The position numbers were made by a program, and so were the translations under genes. From assembly GCF_000317085.1 (NCBI RefSeq), contig NC_019702.1, forward strand, positions 1,146,394 through 1,210,393: a stretch of 64,000 bases of DNA, written 5' to 3'. Position 1 is the stretch's first letter. Each line of letters opens with the position of its first letter. The DNA is from Synechococcus sp. PCC 7502. Lineage in GTDB: Bacteria; Cyanobacteriota; Cyanobacteriia; Pseudanabaenales; Pseudanabaenaceae. Under the pieces are notes generated by a model. The model saw only the letters and a list, made by a program, of their open reading frames with translations. It did not search any database and was not told the origin of the DNA. Positions 35,818 to 44,745 of this stretch are shown piece after piece.

Positions 35818-36732
35818 ATGGCTAAGCAACTCTTGACTACAGAAGAACTCAAGTCTTTAAATGTCCGCTCCAATACTCAAGGTTTGATCCGCTTGGCTTT
35901 TCATTTAGGCGTGATGGGGGTTAGCGGTTATCTGTGGGCAACGAATTTGAGTGGTGATCGCTGGTATATTGCCGTTCCTGCTTTAGTTCTATACGGGTTT
36001 AGTTTTGCCATCATGTTCGCACCTCTGCATGAAAGTTCCCATCGTACTGCCTTTGCCAATAATCAGTTGAGTGATGCGATCGCTTGGTTCGCTGGATTAC
36101 TATCTTTTTATAACAGCACTTTTTATCGGCAATATCACAAATGGCATCACCGTTATACGCAAATTCCCGATCAAGACCCTGAACTCAGTGATCCAAAACC
36201 GACAAACTTACAAGAATATTTGCTAGAAATTAGTGGCTTACCTTGGTGGATTGGCAAAATTAAAACCCACTTGCGGGTGGCATCAGGTCTGGTAGATGAC
36301 TATATTTTTATCCCTGAAGCGCAAAGGAAAGCGGTAATTAGTTCAACTCGATGGCAATTATTAGTGTATGGTTTGGCGATCGCTATTTCCATTGGGTTTA
36401 GACAACCTTGGTTTCTCTTATATTGGCTATTACCTTTAGCAGTGGGGCAGCCTTTTTTGCGCTTTATTTTACTTACCGAGCATACAGGTTGCACCAATGA
36501 TGACAATGGGCTGACTAATACAAGAACTACTCTCACCCTGCCAATTTTACGTTACCTAATGTGGAATATTCCTTTCCATACTGAACATCATCTTTATCCT
36601 TCCATTCCCTTTTACTTACTTCCCACTGCCCATGAGAAGTTAAGTAGTCACTTTGCTCACATTGGAGATGGGTATGTGAATGTTAATTTGGAAATAATCA
36701 ATAATATCAGTGGTCGTGAGATCGCAGTATGA
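35818..36732 (+). CDS. Membrane fatty-acid-desaturase-type oxygenase
   Basis: 304 residues with four likely membrane helices and the three histidine boxes of the desaturase/hydroxylase superfamily: H71-E-S-S-H75, HKWHH (107-111) and FHTEHH near residue 260. These bind a di-iron centre that activates O2 with electrons from ferredoxin. A TEHTGC segment near residue 220 adds a further His. The substrate is unknown; carotenoid, fatty-acid and small amine/alkane hydroxylases all share this fold. Its stop overlaps the next start (ATGA). Confidence 0.82.
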   Translation: MAKQLLTTEELKSLNVRSNTQGLIRLAFHLGVMGVSGYLWATNLSGDRWYIAVPALVLYGFSFAIMFAPLHESSHRTAFANNQLSDAIAWFAGLLSFYNSTFYRQYHKWHHRYTQIPDQDPELSDPKPTNLQEYLLEISGLPWWIGKIKTHLRVASGLVDDYIFIPEAQRKAVISSTRWQLLVYGLAIAISIGFRQPWFLLYWLLPLAVGQPFLRFILLTEHTGCTNDDNGLTNTRTTLTLPILRYLMWNIPFHTEHHLYPSIPFYLLPTAHEKLSSHFAHIGDGYVNVNLEIINNISGREIAV

Positions 36733-37736
36733 ATCTGTTTGTAATTCAAAACTTTGAACTGCAATGTGGAATCGTCCTCCCAGAGGCAAAGCTTGGGTAT
36801 CAAACCCATGGAGAACTAAATAGCGATCGCTCCAATGTCATTCTGTATCCCACTTCCTACGGCGCACAACACCCCGATATTGAATGGTTAATTGCCAAGG
36901 AGGGAATTCTCGATCCAAGTCAATGGTTTATTATCATTCCGAATATGTTTGGGAATGGACTTTCTAGTTCTCCCAGTAATTGTGCAGAATGTGGCTTAGC
37001 AGAACAGGGATTTTGGTTTAGCCATTGGGATAATGTGCGTGCCCAAGAACAACTATTACGAAAAGTTTTTGGTATCGAGCGTCTGGCTCTGATCTATGGC
37101 TGGTCAATGGGGGCGCAGCAGGCATATCATTGGGGTAGTTTGTATCCAGATCGGGTTGAGAGAATTGCGGCTCTATGCGGTACTGCCCAGACTACCGATC
37201 ATAATCGAATTTTTTTGGAAAGTTTGCGATCGGCTTTAACCTCTGATCCCACTTGGAATGGTAGCGGCTTTGATGGGTTTCCAGATCGGGGCTTACATAC
37301 CTTTGCTCTGATCTATGCCAGTTGGGCAGCTTCCCCTGCTTTTTACCAAGCGGGACTGTATTATCAATTTGGCTATAGTTCTTTAGCAGATTATTTAGAA
37401 CGAGGTTGGGAAGCCAATTATCGTAAACGCGATCCCCGTAATCTGATTGCAATGATCGATACGTGGTTAAGATGTGATGTCAGTGATAATCCCATATATA
37501 AGGGTGATTACGCCTTGGCGTTAGCCTCTATTCAAGCCGAAACTCTGGTAATGCCCAGTGCCAGCGATCTTTACTTTACTCCCGCCGATTGCCAAAGGGA
37601 AGCAAATATGATTCCTAAAGCTAAGTACCAAGTTATTGCCTCAATTTGGGGACATAGGGCAGGCAATCCCTATCAAAACCCCGAAGACGCTAACTTTATC
37701 CGTCAAGCGATCGCTTTATTAATTGCTCCAGTTTAG
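36729..37736 (+). CDS. Alpha/beta-hydrolase related to homoserine O-acetyltransferase (MetX-like)
   Basis: 335 residues. The MetX-like parts are the N-terminal YQTHGELN, FIIPNMFGNGLSSS and the nucleophile elbow YGWSMGAQQAYHW (Ser near residue 127). The histidine of the triad lies in SIWGHRAGNP. It lacks the typical MetX lid spacing and is shorter, so a different acyl transfer or hydrolysis reaction is likely. Translation is coupled to the desaturase gene, which implies a shared pathway. Confidence 0.78.
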   Translation: MNLFVIQNFELQCGIVLPEAKLGYQTHGELNSDRSNVILYPTSYGAQHPDIEWLIAKEGILDPSQWFIIIPNMFGNGLSSSPSNCAECGLAEQGFWFSHWDNVRAQEQLLRKVFGIERLALIYGWSMGAQQAYHWGSLYPDRVERIAALCGTAQTTDHNRIFLESLRSALTSDPTWNGSGFDGFPDRGLHTFALIYASWAASPAFYQAGLYYQFGYSSLADYLERGWEANYRKRDPRNLIAMIDTWLRCDVSDNPIYKGDYALALASIQAETLVMPSASDLYFTPADCQREANMIPKAKYQVIASIWGHRAGNPYQNPEDANFIRQAIALLIAPV

Positions 37737-38001
37737 ATATTTGTAGAGAAGCGTAAAAGTTCAGACATCAATCAAAGTACCAATCTTTACTGGTTATTGT
37801 CGTAATTTACAAATATTCCTTGGAACAAAATTATGGCTTTAAGAGACATTTATAACTATTGAAGGCAACTTAAAATTACTAAGAAAATTACTGAAAATCA
37901 TTAAAAGAAATATAAACTTTTAGTCTTTTTTGATTAAAGAACAAGTCAATTAATAGTACTGCTCTTCAAATTCACCAAGGATTTTATCTAGGAATTTACC
38001 A

Positions 38002-38580
38002 ATGAATAAATTATTGAAAGCTCTTACTTTCGGAGCGGTTTTATTTGCAGTGACTACTAGTCAAGCATCAGCCGAAAATACAGTAACAATCAAAGGGGCA
38101 GGTTATGGCGGTAACGGTTGCCCAAATGACTCAGCCAGCGTTACAGTCAGTCCCGATGGACAGGTGTTAACTATTCTATTTGATAAGTATATTGCCGATG
38201 CCAGCAAACCATCTACTGCTAGAAAAAGCTGCAATCTTAGCATCCCTATTTTCATTCCTAATGGGTTCCAAATTTCGCTTTATGATGCCGAATATCGTGG
38301 TTATGTAGCTCCTAATACTAGAGGAACTTTACGCTCGGAATATTTCTTTGCGGGCGGTCGAGGTCCAGTATTTCAATCTACCTTCAATGGTGAGACTAAC
38401 TATGATAAGCAAGATAGTTTAGCAACAGTGGCAAATGTTTGGTCTTCCTGCGGTGCCAGCGTGAATATGCGCGTGAATACTTCTTTGCGGGCTAGTGGTG
38501 AAGGCATAGCTACAGTTGACTCCTTTGACTTAACTCATCGAGGTTTGGTTTATCACATCAAGTATCGTAACTGTCAATAG
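38002..38580 (+). CDS. Secreted DUF4360 protein
   Basis: 192 residues with a signal peptide ending at ASA-ENT (about residue 24). The mature protein has DUF4360 marks: GAGYGGNGCPNDSASVTVSPDG, RKSCNLSIPIFIP, YFFAGG and a C-terminal YRNC. Four cysteines suggest two disulfides and a beta-rich fold in the periplasm or outside. The function of the family is unknown. About 265 bases of AT-rich sequence before it should hold the promoter. Confidence 0.85.
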   Translation: MNKLLKALTFGAVLFAVTTSQASAENTVTIKGAGYGGNGCPNDSASVTVSPDGQVLTILFDKYIADASKPSTARKSCNLSIPIFIPNGFQISLYDAEYRGYVAPNTRGTLRSEYFFAGGRGPVFQSTFNGETNYDKQDSLATVANVWSSCGASVNMRVNTSLRASGEGIATVDSFDLTHRGLVYHIKYRNCQ

Positions 38581-38696
38581 CTATTAGACTTTACCGTAGA
38601 TCAAAATAATTGTTAAAGCAAAGTGCCAGTGCAGTTGATAAAAACTCTAAAGTTAAGACCTTCTGGATTGGCACCTTATTAATTTTTAGATATTTC

Positions 38697-39488
38697 CTAG
38701 ATTACTTTCTCTACGGCTCTTTGTTCTTTCTGTTTTTGTACTAACTTTTTTCTGAGAAAACGTACTCCTATTAATAATGGTACTGATACTATCACTCCTT
38801 CCGCAGAGTTGAAATTGAAGGGAACGGCTGTAGAATCGATAGAAGCAATGTAGTTAGCATTTTTACCACTTACTACATTGAAGTCTCCATTTCTAAAAGC
38901 AAAGGTATCATTCTCAGTTATAGTGTAGTTATTCAGAGCAGCAATTTCCAGATTACCCCCTAGGTATGTAGGGAAATCAGTTGGATCAAAGTTGCCATAG
39001 TTAGATAAGGAAATTACGCCACTGATGGCTAGATTCAATGTACTAGGGTTTAGGTTGTTATTAGTAAAGCTTACGCCGCCATTATACTTAATAGATAAAA
39101 TACTACTCCCAGCGTTATATGACGTGATCGTAGCCTTAAACGATCCTGTACCGCCTGTGAATCGGAGAGTAGCAAAATAATTCAGGGCATCTTGTAAATT
39201 TGCGGGTGGGGTAATAGAACTGTTGATCGTAACGAATTTGATGCCAACATTGGTTATGTCCAATACATAGTTAGTATCTGTGACTTTTGTATAAGAAATT
39301 AATGATGGGTCGATGGTAAAGGAAGGATTTATATTTTTATAGGCACCTAAATTAACTGAATTAACGAAAACATTTCCCCCAGTACTTACGCCTGTGAAAT
39401 TCAAAGGAACCGCCCTCGCACTAGCTACTTGAGACATCATACTCAAGCCAGCTAACCCTAATGCCGAAATAATAGTTTTGAGCTTCAT
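38697..39488 (-). CDS. Exported protein with a PEP-CTERM-like C-terminal anchor
   Basis: 263 residues with a signal peptide (about 1-26, ASA-RAV). The mature domain is rich in Asn, Thr, Ser and Gly and predicted to be beta-stranded. The end has VPFNFNSAEG, then a hydrophobic helix VIVSVPLLIGVRF and a basic tail RKKLVQKQK. This three-part end is the pattern of exosortase-type sorting signals. PFNFNSAEG resembles the PF-F-S-type variant of cyanobacteria rather than classic PEP. No exosortase gene is in the window. Confidence 0.75.
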   Translation of the reverse strand: MKLKTIISALGLAGLSMMSQVASARAVPLNFTGVSTGGNVFVNSVNLGAYKNINPSFTIDPSLISYTKVTDTNYVLDITNVGIKFVTINSSITPPANLQDALNYFATLRFTGGTGSFKATITSYNAGSSILSIKYNGGVSFTNNNLNPSTLNLAISGVISLSNYGNFDPTDFPTYLGGNLEIAALNNYTITENDTFAFRNGDFNVVSGKNANYIASIDSTAVPFNFNSAEGVIVSVPLLIGVRFLRKKLVQKQKEQRAVEKVI

Positions 39489-39580
39489 ACGATTAATCTA
39501 TTTGCTTAGTGACTTTGCATATTTAAATTTTAGATTAGGAAATCTTAATATGTCTATAGATCTCGTAACAAAAATAAGTT

Positions 39581-42500
39581 TTAGAAACGGGCTTCATATT
39601 CTACAGATACGCTGTTATTGCCCTTAAGATCAGTATTCGTCAACAGTAAAGTGTTGGGATTGGCACGGTAACGAAATGTATAGTTAGTAACTTGACTGGG
39701 ATCGTTAAGTACTGATCGCACAGCTATGGAAAAACTGGGGCTGATGGAAATTGCTGCTTCTGCTGCTAGTCCGATGGAGCTTAAGTTTCCACCACTGGCA
39801 GAGGTGGTTGTGGGGCTGAGATTAAACTCACTTAGGTTTAAAGCATCGCCAATTAGGTCTTGAAGAAAACCAATAATCGTACCGCCCGCCAGGTTAGCTA
39901 AAACTGCTGTGGGATCGCTGCCTCCCTGTTGTAATAAACCACCGCCTAAAAGGGTTAAGATTTCCGACTGGCTGCGAGGTGGGCTACTGCGTAATTCAAT
40001 ATTGGGACTTTGGACAGAACCTGTGACGCTGGCTTGAATCTGGATCGTGCGTTGCGCGCCTAAATTGCTCACGGGAATATTGGTGGGATTAAAGGAATTG
40101 ATTAAACTATCATCAACACGGGTACGGGTTACCTCTGGGATCGTTCCTAAAACTCTGACATTCAGATTAGGGTTAAGCCCTTGGGAAGGGACAAAATCCG
40201 CATAGTTTTCAAAATCCCGATCTAGCCGTAGCCTTGTGGAAATCGTATTAATCTGCCCGCGCTCAATATTGACTCTACCACTAGGACGAATATCCCGTAA
40301 GGAACCATTAACCGTTAGCTCTCCGTTTGCCAGTAAGTTCAGCAATGGAAACCTTGTGACTTGAATATTCTTGCCAAGGCTAACTAGCAGATTATTAAAG
40401 CCGATATTGAATTGATCTCGTTCGAGACTACGACCATCGGCGGGAGCTTCTTCACCAATAATTACCCGTCCATCCGAGATAGCAACCTTACCCGATACTT
40501 CAGGGAATAAAAGAGACCCACGGACTGTTAAAACCCCGTTAGCAAGACCTGTATAAAGATTTTTAAGATCGAGATTTAGTTTGTCAGCAATGATTGTGAG
40601 AGGATTATCGTAACTGGAGTCGGTAGGTGTAATTAAGTTGGGATTAGCGATCGCCATCACCCCATTAGCTGAAAAGTTACCCTGACTGAACTTACCGCTT
40701 AAGCTGGCTTTAAAGCGATCGAGATTAAAATTAATTTTGCCCTGTACCTGTGTAACATCACTAGGTAATCCTGCCACTTGAAATGCAGCTTGATCTAGGG
40801 TAACGCTCCCCCGCACTTTAGGATCATCTAGCGTCCCACCAATGGTAATCATGCCCGTACCCTGTCCATCTAACCAACGCACGGGGGCATTGAGAATATT
40901 GATAAATGCTAGTCCTCCATTCTTAACACTAATGTCAATATTTAAGGATTTGCTGAGGGATGTACTGGCAGAGCCGACTAGATCACACAAAAGCCTTAGG
41001 GAACTTCCATCAGGAATGGGGCAGAACTGATAGGGAACATCAGCCTTAATTTGAATAGGTTCAGATTGGGCATTGATGGTTACAACTTTGCCATTAAATT
41101 TGAAGCGTCCGTTGGCATAGTCAAAATCTCCACCTACTTCATCAAGGGCTTGACGGTTAATCGTGGCATTATCGAGGCTAATTTTACCCATTGCCTTGGG
41201 GTTGAATAGCCCCCCACTCAGGTTTGCAAATCCATTGGCAAGTCCAGTGATATCGACGGGCAAGCTATTAAAGAACGGAATAGGACGTAGGGACTCCACG
41301 GGAAAGTTGGCTAGATCGACTCTGCCAATTAATGACTTTAGGGTAATGCGGGTGTTGGTAATTTGCCCAAAGCGATCGCCTGATTGGAGTTTAACCGTAT
41401 CTAAAACTAGAACATCTTTATTAAAACTACCCTTGAGCTTGACATCATCCACCGCAAATTTGCCATAGTCCCAGCCTGTCCCCATTAAATCAAAGCCTAA
41501 TTTCAGCCCTTGGTTGGGTAAAAGCGCAAACTTAATCTCTCCTGCTAAGCTGCCTTTAAATTCGGAAAGACTAGGAAAGCTACCCGTGGCTTCAGAAAGT
41601 TCCTGTTGATCTTTGCGGGCTTTAATTTGGGAAAAGTATTGGAGTTGCTGATAAAAAGATTGACTCTTGTCAACTTTGGGTAGGGATGCCAAAGTCGAGG
41701 CTTTACCATATTGAGGTGGACTGAGGACATTGGTAATATCACTAAACTCTTCTAGTTTTAGAAAGTTAAAGAGTTCAGCTACTGATCCAGACTCAATCTT
41801 AATTTTGCCCTGTAGTGTGGTGGATGGGGTTGAACTATATGCCAGCTCAAACTTGTATTTGGATGCTTGGTTGGGAGAGATTTGCAGCAGTCCATTCCTA
41901 ATTCCTAGATTGCCTTTATTAAAGTTAACTTTCGCCGCCAGTCTATTAGCCTGCACTTGTCCAAATCTGGGCTTGGTAATCTCTATATCTCCGATCGCTT
42001 GGATTTGATTATTGAGGTTAACTACTAACTCGCTGGATAGGCTGCCATCAATTAGGTCTGGTTGTCCTGCGATCGCCCCGATTAAGGATAAAGATAAATC
42101 TGTTACTTTGATTGCTAGGTCTTGATTTTTGAGGCGATTTCCCACAACTGAGGTTGAGGCTAACTTGATATTAAAATCTATAGGTTGGAATGTAGGGTCT
42201 AAACGGACTGCGAGGCGATCAGTTTTTCCTTGTAAATTTGTGGTTAAGCCCGTTTGAGAATTAAATTCTAAAAATCCTGTAATTAGCGGATCAAACTTTC
42301 TTGCGCCTAAACCTAAATTCACAAGCTTGACTATACCTTTAACTTGTGGATTAAATTGTGGATTAACTCGAGAGGATGCTGCATTAACAACTCCACTCAC
42401 TTCGCCAGTAAAAGCTACTTTACCTTGGGGTAAAAAGCTAGGGTTAATGTTCCTGCCTAAAGCAACTAATTCGGGAAGATCAAATTCCTGTAAACTAATC

Positions 42501-44644
42501 TTGGCAAGTAATTTGATTTGATTTAAAGTCCCGCTAATCTTGGCATTGAAGTCTATGGTGCCATTAGTAACTTGGAGAATAGGGGGTAAAAATGCTTGAA
42601 ACTTTTGAATTTGCTGCCGTGAGAGCGATCGCAGATTGAAATCAACATTGGTAATCGCTAAATCCCGATCCAGACTGATCACGCCATTGCCGCCCACATA
42701 GTTGCCTAACTGTAATTGTGGTACTTTGAGGTTCCTCCCATTCCAATTAATCGTTGCTGTAATCAAGTCTGGAAGTTGCGTTATTTGTAAATCCAGATTG
42801 CCATTGGCATTAATGTCCTTGGGGGCAAAACTGCCTTCGGGACTGCTTAGTTTCAGTAACCCAAATAAATTGCCTGTGTTTAGTGCCTTAGGTAAGAGAT
42901 TACTGGGAAATACAGATAAAGGTGTACCATTGCTGGATAGCTCTAGTTGCCATGGGCGTTTACCATCTAAAGAAATTGCCCCACTTAAACCCAGATTACC
43001 TGTGGGAAACTGCACCCTAGTATTGCGTAGAGTTGCGATATTATCGACAATTTCCACTTCCCCATTAGTGGGATAAAGAGCCTGTGGAGCTTGAAAGTTA
43101 GCACGAATTGTCGGATTATTAACCTCCCCATTAATTTGCACCTGGGCAGTAACCGCACCAATGGGAATCGGCAGTTTAGTATTGTAAAGGGCAGCGATCG
43201 CCTCGCTATTAATATTTTCCAAGCCTAAGTTAAACTGAAGTCCTATGCTATTCGGTTTTGGCTGTTTCCCAATTTCCTGTGGTTGTCCCAAAGAAAGAAT
43301 ACCGTTACCAACTAGATTCCCAATGGCATTGGATTTAGCTTTAATTTGCCTAAAAATTAGCGATCGCTCATCCTTATTTTCAATCTGCCCCTGTACTTGG
43401 CTAACCACAAACCGATCAACGGTAATTGACTTCGTAGAACTAAAAGTAGCAGTAATTTGGGGCTTTTTACCAAAAATCTTGCCATTAAGCTTAATTTCCC
43501 CTGTTATGGGCAGTGAGGGTTTTAAGTCAAGGCTAGCCAATGCCTTAGCAATATCCGTCGGTTCTAGAGCTATATCTAAATTGAGTCCCGATAGATTGAC
43601 AGTACCATTCACTTTTCCCACAAGGCTGCCATAGTTACCTGAAATGCCTCGGAGAGTTGCGATTTTACCATCAAAGGCGATCGCCCCGGAGATATTTTTA
43701 ACTGGCTTGGGTAAGTCTGGGATTTTTATACTTACATCATGAATTTTAATATTGCCATCAATATCAGCTTGATTATTTCCTGCTTTAAGCCTAAAGCCGA
43801 CAGTCCCATCCGCTTTACCTTGGAGAGGTGTAATTGGCAAATTAGGAAAAAAGCCATCAATTACCGAGATGCCTATATCTTGTGATCGCAACTGTAAATT
43901 GCCTGAACCATTGGTCAGATTAAATTCAGCTTTGGTAATACTAAGGGTACCATTGGGGTTTTGGGCGGCGATCGCTTTCCTTAGTGCGGTTGGGGTAGGA
44001 ATATTAGCATTTAAAAACCTTATCCCCAGAACTTGCCCCGCACCCTGAAACTGCACCCCTTGACGAGTTGGATCAATTATCTGCCAGTTACTGCTTAGGT
44101 TTAGCTTAGTTAAAGTAATCGCCTTTTGGGAATTTAGGGGCTGGAGGGTAAGGTCAGCATCCTCAATTTTAACTGAGCGCAAATCAATGGTTCCCACCTC
44201 TGTGCTAGTGGATGGTTTAATCAGTTGAGGCAAGTACTGTCCATTGGCAAAATCCTGCCTTAGAAAGACATGGGGTTTAACTACGGTGACATCTAAACCA
44301 AGTTGGCGAGTCTGGATATAGTTCCACAGATCAACCTGCACATCGATCGCTTCCGACACAAGAAAATTTGGCTCTGAGTCGGTTGTAGGGATTTCAGTTT
44401 GACCAAATCTCACCCCATTCCAACTAAAGCGATCCACTCCCCCCAAATTTACGGGTCGATTTAATAACTTAGATAGCTCAGTTTGAACTAATGGCGACAA
44501 TTGCTGTTCGAGGAAATATTTACCATAGAAAAATGCAGCTAAACATGAACCAGATAATCCCAAGGCAGCGATCGCTAGCAACTGGTTACGTCTTTTTTTT
44601 GGTTGTGGTAGTTGTTCCACAAGTTTTCCCCCCACACTTTCCAT
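39581..44644 (-). CDS. TamB-like translocation/assembly module (DUF490)
   Basis: A very large protein of 1687 residues with an N-terminal membrane anchor (about residues 20-42, LLAIAALGLSGSCLAAFFYG). A long series of beta-repeat segments (GxxxxxG, QGxG, NGxxxL) forms the lipid-transfer groove. The C-terminal TamB/DUF490 domain includes RSSPPRSQSEILTLLGGG near residue 1555. The end is a beta-signal (SVEYEARF). It links inner and outer membranes and moves phospholipids or helps outer-membrane protein assembly. A TTG two codons upstream is in frame; the ATG at 44644 is preferred. Confidence 0.88.
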   Translation of the reverse strand: MESVGGKLVEQLPQPKKRRNQLLAIAALGLSGSCLAAFFYGKYFLEQQLSPLVQTELSKLLNRPVNLGGVDRFSWNGVRFGQTEIPTTDSEPNFLVSEAIDVQVDLWNYIQTRQLGLDVTVVKPHVFLRQDFANGQYLPQLIKPSTSTEVGTIDLRSVKIEDADLTLQPLNSQKAITLTKLNLSSNWQIIDPTRQGVQFQGAGQVLGIRFLNANIPTPTALRKAIAAQNPNGTLSITKAEFNLTNGSGNLQLRSQDIGISVIDGFFPNLPITPLQGKADGTVGFRLKAGNNQADIDGNIKIHDVSIKIPDLPKPVKNISGAIAFDGKIATLRGISGNYGSLVGKVNGTVNLSGLNLDIALEPTDIAKALASLDLKPSLPITGEIKLNGKIFGKKPQITATFSSTKSITVDRFVVSQVQGQIENKDERSLIFRQIKAKSNAIGNLVGNGILSLGQPQEIGKQPKPNSIGLQFNLGLENINSEAIAALYNTKLPIPIGAVTAQVQINGEVNNPTIRANFQAPQALYPTNGEVEIVDNIATLRNTRVQFPTGNLGLSGAISLDGKRPWQLELSSNGTPLSVFPSNLLPKALNTGNLFGLLKLSSPEGSFAPKDINANGNLDLQITQLPDLITATINWNGRNLKVPQLQLGNYVGGNGVISLDRDLAITNVDFNLRSLSRQQIQKFQAFLPPILQVTNGTIDFNAKISGTLNQIKLLAKISLQEFDLPELVALGRNINPSFLPQGKVAFTGEVSGVVNAASSRVNPQFNPQVKGIVKLVNLGLGARKFDPLITGFLEFNSQTGLTTNLQGKTDRLAVRLDPTFQPIDFNIKLASTSVVGNRLKNQDLAIKVTDLSLSLIGAIAGQPDLIDGSLSSELVVNLNNQIQAIGDIEITKPRFGQVQANRLAAKVNFNKGNLGIRNGLLQISPNQASKYKFELAYSSTPSTTLQGKIKIESGSVAELFNFLKLEEFSDITNVLSPPQYGKASTLASLPKVDKSQSFYQQLQYFSQIKARKDQQELSEATGSFPSLSEFKGSLAGEIKFALLPNQGLKLGFDLMGTGWDYGKFAVDDVKLKGSFNKDVLVLDTVKLQSGDRFGQITNTRITLKSLIGRVDLANFPVESLRPIPFFNSLPVDITGLANGFANLSGGLFNPKAMGKISLDNATINRQALDEVGGDFDYANGRFKFNGKVVTINAQSEPIQIKADVPYQFCPIPDGSSLRLLCDLVGSASTSLSKSLNIDISVKNGGLAFINILNAPVRWLDGQGTGMITIGGTLDDPKVRGSVTLDQAAFQVAGLPSDVTQVQGKINFNLDRFKASLSGKFSQGNFSANGVMAIANPNLITPTDSSYDNPLTIIADKLNLDLKNLYTGLANGVLTVRGSLLFPEVSGKVAISDGRVIIGEEAPADGRSLERDQFNIGFNNLLVSLGKNIQVTRFPLLNLLANGELTVNGSLRDIRPSGRVNIERGQINTISTRLRLDRDFENYADFVPSQGLNPNLNVRVLGTIPEVTRTRVDDSLINSFNPTNIPVSNLGAQRTIQIQASVTGSVQSPNIELRSSPPRSQSEILTLLGGGLLQQGGSDPTAVLANLAGGTIIGFLQDLIGDALNLSEFNLSPTTTSASGGNLSSIGLAAEAAISISPSFSIAVRSVLNDPSQVTNYTFRYRANPNTLLLTNTDLKGNNSVSVEYEARF

Positions 44645-44745
44645 TCCCAAATGTTATACCACTTATCCCGAAATTAGAATTCCAAAATTAAAGTTCTAAA
44701 ATTAGAGTCTTAAATCAGAAAGAGATATTCATTTGGGGAAATTCG

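Noticed and set aside
40842-43634. Several plus-strand open frames opposite tamB
   Set aside because: They lie antisense within one long, clear coding frame and have no family features. They are mirror frames of a repetitive gene.
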